A stretch of 11,329 bases of DNA from Oscillospiraceae bacterium (GTDB lineage Bacteria; Bacillota; Clostridia; Oscillospirales; Butyricicoccaceae): the NCBI GenBank assembly GCA_902797555.1, contig CADBTM010000141.1, positions 1 through 11,329 on the forward strand. The letters run 5' to 3'. The notes beneath the pieces were generated by a model. It was not told where the DNA came from. It worked only from the letters and a program-made list of their open reading frames with translations, and did no database searches. The position numbers were made by a program, and so were the translations under genes. Positions 6,599 through 11,329 of this stretch are shown one piece after another; position 1 is the first letter of the stretch; each line of letters opens with the position of its first letter.

Positions 6599-6793
6599 AT
6601 GGATGTCAATTTGATCTTTCAGGTGGCGGCCATCGGCATTCTGGTGGCCGTGCTCAACCAGCTTCTCATCCGCTCCGGCCGGGAGGAGCAGGCCATGATG
6701 ACCACGCTGGCGGGGCTGATCGTGGTGATGATGATCCTCGTTCGGGAGATCAGCAGCCTGTTCGAGCTCATCAAGCGCACCTTTGGACTATGA
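6599..6793 (+). CDS. spoIIIAC: Stage III sporulation protein AC
   Basis: SpoIIIAC is a very small integral membrane protein of the SpoIIIA complex. The 64-residue product has two membrane helices, about residues 5-24 (LIFQVAAIGILVAVLNQLLI) and about 33-49, joined by a charged loop (RSGREEQ). Length and hydrophobic pattern are typical of the family (64-68 residues). It is preceded by AAGGAAGG (6587-6594) 4 nt before the ATG, one of only two non-overlapping junctions in the operon. Its stop overlaps the spoIIIAD start as ATGA. Confidence 0.93.
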   Translation: MDVNLIFQVAAIGILVAVLNQLLIRSGREEQAMMTTLAGLIVVMMILVREISSLFELIKRTFGL

Positions 6794-7182
6794 CGCTATG
6801 GATGGGAAAGCTGCTGCTTTTGAGTCTGTGCGCCGTGTGCCTGCTGGGCGTCCTCAAGGGCAAAACGCCGGCGCTGGCGATTCCCGTCAGTCTGGCGGCC
6901 TGCGGTGTGCTGCTGTCTCTGCTGCTGCCCACGCTGGAGACCCTCCGGGCCGACCTGAGCGGGATGGCACAGGCGGCGGGGATGGATACCGGGCTGTTTG
7001 CTCCGGTGGTCAAGGTGCTGGCGATCACCGAGGTCACCCATCTCGGCGCCGAGCTGTGTCGGGACGGCGGGGAAAAGGGGCTTGCCGCCGGACTGGAGCT
7101 GTGCGGCACGGCGGCGGCGCTGGTGTGTGTGCTGCCGCTGGCAAAAAAGGCGCTGGAGCTCATCGGCGCCATCGGGGCGTGA
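6790..7182 (+). CDS. spoIIIAD: Stage III sporulation protein AD
   Basis: SpoIIIAD is a polytopic membrane protein of the SpoIIIA channel, related to SpoIIIAC. The 130-residue product (usual about 130) has membrane segments at about 5-22, 28-48, 68-84 and 100-118, with the family-like stretch APVVKVLAITEVTHLGAELC (71-90). The ATG at 6790 overlaps the spoIIIAC stop (ATGA). No ribosome site of its own is visible, which argues for coupled translation. Confidence 0.93.
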   Translation: MTLWMGKLLLLSLCAVCLLGVLKGKTPALAIPVSLAACGVLLSLLLPTLETLRADLSGMAQAAGMDTGLFAPVVKVLAITEVTHLGAELCRDGGEKGLAAGLELCGTAAALVCVLPLAKKALELIGAIGA

Positions 7183-8246
7183 TCTGCCTGCTTGCCTGCG
7201 CTGTTCTGCTCTGCCTTGCCGTGCCCGCCTTTGCGGAAGAGTCCGAAGAACTGCGCGGCGCCCTCCCGCCCGAGGTGCGGGACATGCTGAAGGACAGCGA
7301 CGTGCAGGCCTTTGACCTGCGGGGAGGGGCAGCGCAGCTGTGGAAAAAGGGAGTCACGCTTTTGCGGGACGGCCTGCGGGATGCCCTGCGGCCGGCCTTT
7401 CTCATGGCGGCGGTGTGCATGCTGCTTTCCCTGCTGCAGGGGTCGGCAAAAGGCATGGGGATAACGGTTCCCATGGAGGCAGGGCGTCTGGCTGGAGCCA
7501 CCGCCGTTCTGCTGCTGGCGCTGGGAGAGCAGAGCTCGCTGCTGCGACAGTGCGAGAGCGCCGTCGGAGGGCTGGAGCAATTCACCAAGGTGCTCACCAC
7601 CGTTTTTGCCGCCGTTTCGGTGCTGGCGGGCAAGCCGGCCTCCGCCGCGGCGATGGCAGGAGCGGCAATGCTGTTTGCCGAGGTGCTGTTCACGCTGACG
7701 CTGCGGCTGTTTCTGCCACTGCTGCGCGCCTATCTGCTGCTGACCTACGGCGGCGTCATCAGCGGAAACACCCTGTTCGGACAAGCCGCCAAGGCGGGAA
7801 AATGGCTGGCCACCCACTTTTTTCGGGTGTTCCTCACCCTCTATTTCGGCTATCTCACGCTGACCGGGCTGGTGAGCGGGACGGCGGACACCGCCGCTGT
7901 CCGCACGGCGCAGACCCTTTCCTCGGCGGTACCGCTGGTGGGCAGCGTGCTTTCGGGCGCGTCCGAGACCTTGCTGGCCGAGGCGGCTGCGCTGCGGGCG
8001 GGAGTGGGAGCCTTCGGATGTCTGGCGGCGGCAGGACTGTGCCTTGCGCCGCTGGTGGGGGCGGTGTGCCATCTTCTGGTGTTCCGCCTGCTGTGGTATT
8101 TTTCGTCGTCCTTTGCGGAGGGAGGGGTAAAAACCGTGCTGGAAGCGGTATCTCAGGTGTACGGAATGGTGACCGGCATTTTGGCGGCCTGCTGTGCCAT
8201 GGAGTTTCTCACGGTGGCGGTCAGCCTGACGGTGGCGGGCACATGA
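7179..8246 (+). CDS. spoIIIAE: Stage III sporulation protein AE
   Basis: SpoIIIAE is the largest membrane component of the SpoIIIA channel and a likely translocation pore or scaffold element. The 355-residue product starts with a hydrophobic signal-like segment (1-19, ending PAFA before EES), then an acidic soluble stretch (20-70), then six or more membrane segments. The conserved stretch SAVPLVGSVLSGASETL (249-265) is characteristic of the family, as is LLTYGGVISGN (187-197). It is shorter than the roughly 400 residues of B. subtilis SpoIIIAE. GTG at 7179 overlaps the spoIIIAD stop (GTGA). This start gives an N-region with no Lys or Arg, whereas the same frame just upstream encodes a basic run (HRRHRG), so a start further upstream is possible. 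The GTGA overlap is preferred because of the pattern along the operon. Confidence 0.92.
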   Translation: MICLLACAVLLCLAVPAFAEESEELRGALPPEVRDMLKDSDVQAFDLRGGAAQLWKKGVTLLRDGLRDALRPAFLMAAVCMLLSLLQGSAKGMGITVPMEAGRLAGATAVLLLALGEQSSLLRQCESAVGGLEQFTKVLTTVFAAVSVLAGKPASAAAMAGAAMLFAEVLFTLTLRLFLPLLRAYLLLTYGGVISGNTLFGQAAKAGKWLATHFFRVFLTLYFGYLTLTGLVSGTADTAAVRTAQTLSSAVPLVGSVLSGASETLLAEAAALRAGVGAFGCLAAAGLCLAPLVGAVCHLLVFRLLWYFSSSFAEGGVKTVLEAVSQVYGMVTGILAACCAMEFLTVAVSLTVAGT

Positions 8247-8728
8247 CCGCGCTGCGGGAGGCGCTGCTGCGCATGACGGCGGTGGGACTGATCTGCTCGG
8301 CCCTTATGGCGCTGGCGGGCAGGACCCCCGCGCGGGAGATCCTGCGGTTCGGGTGCGCCTGTCTGACGGTGATTCTGCTGGTGGGCATCGCGGGACGGGT
8401 GGATCTGCGCTCCTTTTCTCTGGAAGGAGAGGGGAAAGATATCTCCCCGACGATAGACCTGGCCCAGAGCCGTGCCCGGACGATGCAGCTGGAGCGGGCA
8501 CAGCAGGCACTGGAGGAATACATCACGGCGGAGGCGGCGAAAAAGGGGATCGCTTGCAGGGCAAGGGTGATCTGTGAGGAGGAGAACGGCGAGGTGCGGG
8601 TGCGGTCTGCCGAGATCGTATACTCCTCCGGAAGCAGCCTCGCCGGTCTGCCCGCCCTGCAGGGAGAGCTGGCCGCCGCGCTGGGGCTGGAAATGCAGAA
8701 TATCACCGTCAGGGAGGAAAACGAATGA
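8243..8728 (+). CDS. spoIIIAF: Stage III sporulation protein AF
   Basis: SpoIIIAF is a SpoIIIA component with two N-terminal membrane helices and a soluble ring-building-motif-like domain facing the space between mother cell and forespore membranes. The 161-residue product shows helices at about 12-26 and 34-51, then a soluble part with a helical segment rich in Arg, Glu and Gln (75-100) and alternating strands ending in LEMQNITVREENE. The length is usual. The ATG at 8243 overlaps the spoIIIAE stop (ATGA), and the end overlaps the spoIIIAG start in the same manner. Confidence 0.92.
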   Translation: MTALREALLRMTAVGLICSALMALAGRTPAREILRFGCACLTVILLVGIAGRVDLRSFSLEGEGKDISPTIDLAQSRARTMQLERAQQALEEYITAEAAKKGIACRARVICEEENGEVRVRSAEIVYSSGSSLAGLPALQGELAAALGLEMQNITVREENE

Positions 8729-9240
8729 CCGAAAAGCTTCTGTCATATTGCCGCAGGCTGGGCGATAGATATAAATATGTGCTGCTGGTGGGAGCGGTGG
8801 GACTGGCACTTCTGCTCTGGCCGCAAAAACGGGAGAGTACCGCCCCGGCGATGCCCTCCCCTGAGGCGGCGGAGGATCTTGCCGCCGTCGTTGCCCAGAC
8901 CGAAGAGCGTATCGCCTCCATTCTGGAGGAAATGGAAGGGGTGGGTAAGGCAAGGGTGATGCTCACCCTCAAGGCGGGAGGCGAGACGGTCTACGCCTAT
9001 GACACAAGCCGGCGTCAGGAGGGCGCAAGTCAGTCTGTCCAGCAGGAGCTGGTCACCCTCAGCGAAAGTGGCGGCCAGTCGCCCGTCGAGCGGATGCGTC
9101 TCGCTCCTGTGTATCAGGGAGCGGCGGTGGTGTGCGAGGGGGGAGACAGCTATGCGGTACAGCTCCGGGTGACGCAGGTGATCCAAAGTCTCACCGGGAT
9201 CACCACCGATCATATCGTCATTTCAAAAATGAAAGAGTAG
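8725..9240 (+). CDS. spoIIIAG: Stage III sporulation protein AG
   Basis: SpoIIIAG forms a large oligomeric ring in the intermembrane space and is anchored in the mother-cell membrane. The 171-residue product has a short cytosolic part, one membrane helix (about 19-32) and a Pro/Ala linker. Next comes a ring-building-motif-like domain (about 50-171) with VGKARVMLTLKAGGETVYAY (72-91) and the closing QSLTGITTDHIVISKMK. In known SpoIIIAG structures a beta-triangle insertion lies within this domain; the charged stretch after residue 92 is the likely equivalent. A good ribosome site (GGGAGGA near 8711-8717, inside spoIIIAF) and the ATGA overlap set the start. B. subtilis SpoIIIAG is somewhat longer (about 229 residues). 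Confidence 0.93.
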   Translation: MTEKLLSYCRRLGDRYKYVLLVGAVGLALLLWPQKRESTAPAMPSPEAAEDLAAVVAQTEERIASILEEMEGVGKARVMLTLKAGGETVYAYDTSRRQEGASQSVQQELVTLSESGGQSPVERMRLAPVYQGAAVVCEGGDSYAVQLRVTQVIQSLTGITTDHIVISKMKE

Positions 9241-9250
9241 GAGGCAGGTT

Positions 9251-9817
9251 ATGAAAAAACGAGGGGCGATCTATTCCGTGGTGGCGCTCATGCTGTGCGT
9301 GGCGGTGTACCTCAACTGGTATTACACCAAGACCGACGGCGATCTGACGGGCGCTACCGACTATCAGGCCGACGGCAAGGTGCTGGGCGAGGCGGTTCTC
9401 GTCACCCATCTGGAGGACGGGCGGGAGGAGGTTTCGTCCGCCCAGACCCCGGCGCTGCGGGGCGGGGAGTACTTTTCTCAGGCGCGGCTCTCCCGGCAGC
9501 AGGCGAGAGACGAGGCGGTGAGCATCCTCACCCAGACGGCGGAAAATGCCGGCGCCACCGAGGAGGCGCGGGCGGCCGCCAGCACCGATATCAAGCTGCT
9601 GGCTGACAATGCCGTGGTGGAGGCGCGCATCGAAAACCTGGTCATCGCCAAGGGCTATCGGGACTGCGTGGCCTTCGTCAACCAAAACGGAGTCAACGTC
9701 ATCGTGGCAAAAACCGAAAACGGGCTGGACAGCGCCGACGTGGCGAGGATCCGGGATATCGTCATGGACGAGGCAAATGTGGCCGCCGAAGCCATCAAGG
9801 TCATCGAAGCCGATTGA
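9251..9817 (+). CDS. spoIIIAH: Stage III sporulation protein AH (SpoIIQ partner)
   Basis: SpoIIIAH is the mother-cell half of the SpoIIIAH-SpoIIQ zipper. Its extracellular domain, related to YscJ/FliF, binds SpoIIQ (or an equivalent) from the forespore. The 188-residue product begins MKKRGAIYS, has one membrane helix (about 8-24, followed by NWYYTK), a disordered linker (25-75) and a folded C-terminal domain with R-x-x-R-Q-Q-A-R-D-E-A (84-94), ATEEARAAAS and NVIVAKTENGLDSADVARI. The length is close to the usual 190-220. TAGGAGG (9238-9244) lies 6 nt before the ATG. It is the last gene of the operon, and no terminator follows it before the next gene. Confidence 0.94.
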   Translation: MKKRGAIYSVVALMLCVAVYLNWYYTKTDGDLTGATDYQADGKVLGEAVLVTHLEDGREEVSSAQTPALRGGEYFSQARLSRQQARDEAVSILTQTAENAGATEEARAAASTDIKLLADNAVVEARIENLVIAKGYRDCVAFVNQNGVNVIVAKTENGLDSADVARIRDIVMDEANVAAEAIKVIEAD

Positions 9818-9822
9818 CCCTC

Positions 9823-9851
9823 TTGCAAAACCGGAAAAAATCGGGTACAAT
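9823..9851 (+). promoter_or_regulatory. Sigma-A-type promoter for the Asp23/Gls24 gene
   Basis: TTGCAA (9823-9828) and TACAAT (9846-9851) are separated by exactly 17 bp, matching four of six -35 and five of six -10 positions. The promoter begins 6 nt after the spoIIIAH stop and would start transcription near 9858, just upstream of AAAGGAG. The gene can therefore be expressed in growing cells independently of the sporulation operon. Confidence 0.65.
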
Positions 9852-9881
9852 AGGGTCATCATAGCAAAGGAGCTGAGCAGG

Positions 9882-10220
9882 ATGGCCGAGGAAAAGGCAT
9901 ATCTGGATATGGAAGAGGAGGAAGGTACGATCCACGTTTCCTTCCAGGCACTGGGAGAGATCGCCTCGGAGGCGGCGCTGGCTGTGCCCGGCGTGGCCGC
10001 AATGGCCGCGGCGCCCCAGACCACCGTCAAGGGCGTGCAGGTGCATCTCAGCGAGATCGGCATCTGCAGCATCGACGTCCATCTTCTGGTGGGCAAGGGA
10101 CAGGTGTGCTCCCAGGTGGCAAAGCAGGTGCAGACCGCTGTCAAGACCGCCGTGGAGGCCGCTGTGGACATCGAGGTTGCCGCCGTCAATGTGTTTGTGG
10201 CGGGCGTGGCGCTCAAATAA
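9882..10220 (+). CDS. Asp23/Gls24 family envelope stress response protein (YqhY-like)
   Basis: A 112-residue Asp23/Gls24 (DUF322) protein. The family includes Staphylococcus Asp23, a membrane-associated cell-envelope stress protein, and B. subtilis YqhY, linked genetically to acetyl-CoA carboxylase control. The product begins with an acidic tail (MAEEKAYLDMEEEEG) and continues with the family pattern GTIHVSFQALGEIASEAALA (15-34), VPGVAAM, then VKGVQVHLSEIGICSIDVHL (49-68) and a closing VNVFVAGV. Its place between spoIIIAH and nusB equals that of yqhY in B. subtilis, but accB and accC, which sit between them there, are missing. AAAGGAG (9866-9872) 9 nt upstream sets the ATG start. A strong terminator follows. 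No membrane segment is seen. Confidence 0.87.
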   Translation: MAEEKAYLDMEEEEGTIHVSFQALGEIASEAALAVPGVAAMAAAPQTTVKGVQVHLSEIGICSIDVHLLVGKGQVCSQVAKQVQTAVKTAVEAAVDIEVAAVNVFVAGVALK

Positions 10221-10233
10221 ACCCACATTCTGC

Positions 10234-10279
10234 AAGCGCTGGTTGAATGGTTGTATTCAATCAGCGCTTTATTCTTTTT
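10234..10279 (+). terminator. Rho-independent terminator after the Asp23/Gls24 gene
   Basis: A 15-bp stem, AAGCGCTGGTTGAAT paired with ATTCAATCAGCGCTT (one G-T wobble), around a GGTTGT loop, then TATTCTTTTT. It starts 13 nt after the stop and separates this gene from nusB. The left arm has an A-rich complement on the other strand only in part, so it works mainly in the + direction. Confidence 0.85.
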
Positions 10280-10382
10280 GCCCGACCTGTGCCGGGTGCT
10301 GGGGTTTTTCTTATCCGCAAATATTCAGAAATAAATTTCACAAAACAGGAAAAATATACTTCCTTTTTGAGAAAAGATATTG

Positions 10383-10388
10383 TATAAT
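10383..10388 (+). promoter_or_regulatory. Probable -10 element of the nusB promoter
   Basis: A perfect TATAAT lies 47 nt before the nusB ATG in a strongly AT-rich stretch (10315-10405), after a terminator. The -35 at 17-bp spacing (TTCCTT, 10360-10365) is weak. TTGAGA (10367-10372) is closer to consensus but only 10 bp away. The A/T-rich upstream DNA could act as an UP element. A promoter is required in this gap, which supports the call despite the poor -35. Nothing else of note is seen between 10280 and 10380. Confidence 0.5.
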
Positions 10389-10435
10389 ATATTTTCAAAG
10401 AATATCAAAATCGCATGCAGCGATGGGAGGAACCT

Positions 10436-10879
10436 ATGAACAGAAGCGGAGCGCGTGAGCTTGTTTTTCATCTGCTTTTTGCCGGAGAGTACAACGGAAA
10501 AACCGGCGGAGAGCTTTTGGAGGAGGTAAGTGAAGAAAACTTCGGCCTGCTGCAGGAGGAATACGAGCTCTATCGGGAGCTGCCTCCCCAGTCGCAGGAG
10601 GAATACATTCGCCGCGCTGTGACCGGCGTGCGGGAGCATCTTCCCGAGCTGGACGGATATATCGAAAAATACGCCAAGGGCTGGAATGTGGGACGGATCT
10701 CTGCCGTCTCCAAGTGCATCCTGCGGCTTTCTATGTACGAGATGCTCTATCTGGAGATCCCGGTGGGCGCTTCGGTGAATGAGGCGCTGGAGCTGGCCAA
10801 GCGGTACGATTCCCCCGAGGCGGCCGCCTTTATCAACGGCATTCTGGGCAGCTTTGTCAAGCAGGAGCTGCCCCAGTGA
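10436..10879 (+). CDS. nusB: Transcription antitermination factor NusB
   Basis: NusB binds boxA RNA with NusE (ribosomal protein S10) and supports antitermination and processing of ribosomal RNA transcripts in the cytoplasm. The 147-residue, mainly helical product shows the family pattern: SGARELVFHLLFAGEY (4-19), then VGRISAVSKCILRLSMYEML (85-104) and SVNEALELAKRYDSPEAAAF (113-132) followed by INGILGSFVK. The length is normal. The frame is open from 10415, but GGGAGG (10425-10430) lies 5 nt before the ATG at 10436, and the MNRSGARE start fits the family better. The gene is led by its own promoter and overlaps the next gene by 4 nt (GTGA). Confidence 0.94.
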   Translation: MNRSGARELVFHLLFAGEYNGKTGGELLEEVSEENFGLLQEEYELYRELPPQSQEEYIRRAVTGVREHLPELDGYIEKYAKGWNVGRISAVSKCILRLSMYEMLYLEIPVGASVNEALELAKRYDSPEAAAFINGILGSFVKQELPQ

Positions 10880-11329
10880 AACGCTGGTTTTTGGGCGTTG
10901 ACACCAGCAACTATAAGACCTCGGCCGGGCTGTATTGCCCCGAGGACGGCAAATGGGTGTCCTGCGGCAAACTGCTGGACGTGCCCCGGGGCACGCTGGG
11001 GCTGAGGCAGAGCGACGCCCTCTTTCAGCATGTCAAGCAGCTTTCCGCGCAGGTGCGGGAGGCGTGCGAGAGCCTGGACGGCGGCGTTGCCGCCGTCGGT
11101 GTGTCCACCCGTCCCCGGGATCGGGAGGATTCCTACATGCCTTGCTTTTTGGCGGGGACGTGTGTGGCTCAGTCTGTCGCCGCCGTGTTGGGCGTGCCGG
11201 TATACGAGTTTTCCCATCAGCAGGGCCATCTGGCTGCGGCCGCCCTGTCGGTGGGCAGACTGGAGTTGCTGGCACAGCCCTTTTTGGCGTGGCACCTTTC
11301 GGGAGGGACCACCGAGCTTTTGCGGGTAA
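10876..11329 (+). CDS. TsaD/Kae1-like (peptidase M22 family) protein, partial at window end
   Basis: The first 151 residues of an ASKHA-fold protein related to TsaD (Gcp/Kae1), which in the canonical form makes threonylcarbamoyl-adenosine in tRNA. Visible motifs are the phosphate-loop-like LGVDTSNYKTS (6-16), the metal-ligand pair HQQGH (H114 and H118, equivalent to the HxxxH of TsaD) and LSGGTTEL (141-148), matching the SGGHT motif of TsaD. The glycine-rich GPG loop that precedes the histidines in TsaD is replaced by STRPRDREDSYMPC (77-90), so this looks like a divergent paralogue rather than the housekeeping enzyme. GTG at 10876 overlaps the nusB stop (GTGA) and gives (M)KRWFLGVDTS. Co-expression with nusB is expected. 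Its exact function is unknown, and the 3' half lies outside the window. Confidence 0.82.
   Translation, partial: MKRWFLGVDTSNYKTSAGLYCPEDGKWVSCGKLLDVPRGTLGLRQSDALFQHVKQLSAQVREACESLDGGVAAVGVSTRPRDREDSYMPCFLAGTCVAQSVAAVLGVPVYEFSHQQGHLAAAALSVGRLELLAQPFLAWHLSGGTTELLRV

Noticed and set aside
6771..8072. A 433-codon open frame on the - strand opposite spoIIIAD/AE
   Set aside because: The translation is rich in Gln, Arg and His, as expected from the reverse of GC-rich membrane-protein codons. The + strand genes are certain.
9218..10228. A 336-codon open frame on the - strand opposite spoIIIAH and the Asp23 gene
   Set aside because: It spans two confident + strand genes and their promoter and has no family features.
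10281..10310. A second hairpin plus T-tract (CCC..GGG then five T) behind the Asp23 terminator
   Set aside because: The stem is short, with an internal bulge and a large loop. The terminator at 10234-10279 already explains the end of the transcript.
1..11329. CRISPR arrays, tRNA or rRNA genes, insertion sequences, phage genes, toxin-antitoxin pairs
   Set aside because: No direct-repeat/spacer pattern, cloverleaf, transposase motif or inverted-repeat ends were seen. The only repeats are within the two surface-protein genes.

Overview
The window looks like chromosome of a GC-rich, endospore-forming anaerobe of the Clostridia, most likely from the Oscillospiraceae/Ruminococcaceae side. The evidence is a complete spoIIIA operon, clear Asp23/Gls24 and NusB genes, strong GC codon bias, and low-GC-type sigma-A promoters and rho-independent terminators. 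The species cannot be named from the sequence alone. All recognised genes lie on the + strand.

Layout: (1) 5-5104 holds two secreted, presumably surface-exposed proteins. The first (618 aa) has GLUG-type repeats and a Big_2-like Ig domain. The second (1027 aa) is a right-handed beta-helix protein built from two cap-helix-cap units. Each gene ends in its own terminator. The two proteins share almost the same signal peptide and a gapless 109-residue C-terminal module (about 40 identical residues by hand count), while their middles are unrelated. The middle of the first gene is also clearly AT-richer than its ends. (2) 5202-9817 is the full eight-gene spoIIIAA-AH operon, which encodes the mother-cell half of the SpoIIIA-SpoIIQ channel. 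Five of its seven junctions are 4-nt ATGA or GTGA stop/start overlaps. A sigma-E-like -10 element lies just upstream. (3) 9823-10279 is a sigma-A-type promoter, an Asp23/Gls24 protein in the position of B. subtilis YqhY, and a strong terminator. (4) 10383 to the window end is a -10 element, nusB, and the first half of a TsaD/Kae1-like (peptidase M22) gene that overlaps nusB by 4 nt and runs off the edge.

The order spoIIIA - Asp23 - nusB matches B. subtilis (spoIIIA-accB-accC-yqhY-nusB), except that accBC is absent here. The spoIIIA genes act together in the engulfed sporangium. The Asp23/nusB/M22 part is housekeeping and appears to have its own growth-phase promoters. The two surface-protein genes look like an accessory block upstream of this conserved neighbourhood.

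The main points for follow-up are the shared C-terminal module in proteins with different stalks, the compositional mosaic inside the first gene, the duplicated cap-helix-cap unit in the second, and the M22 protein that keeps the metal-binding histidines but lacks the usual TsaD glycine-proline-glycine loop.
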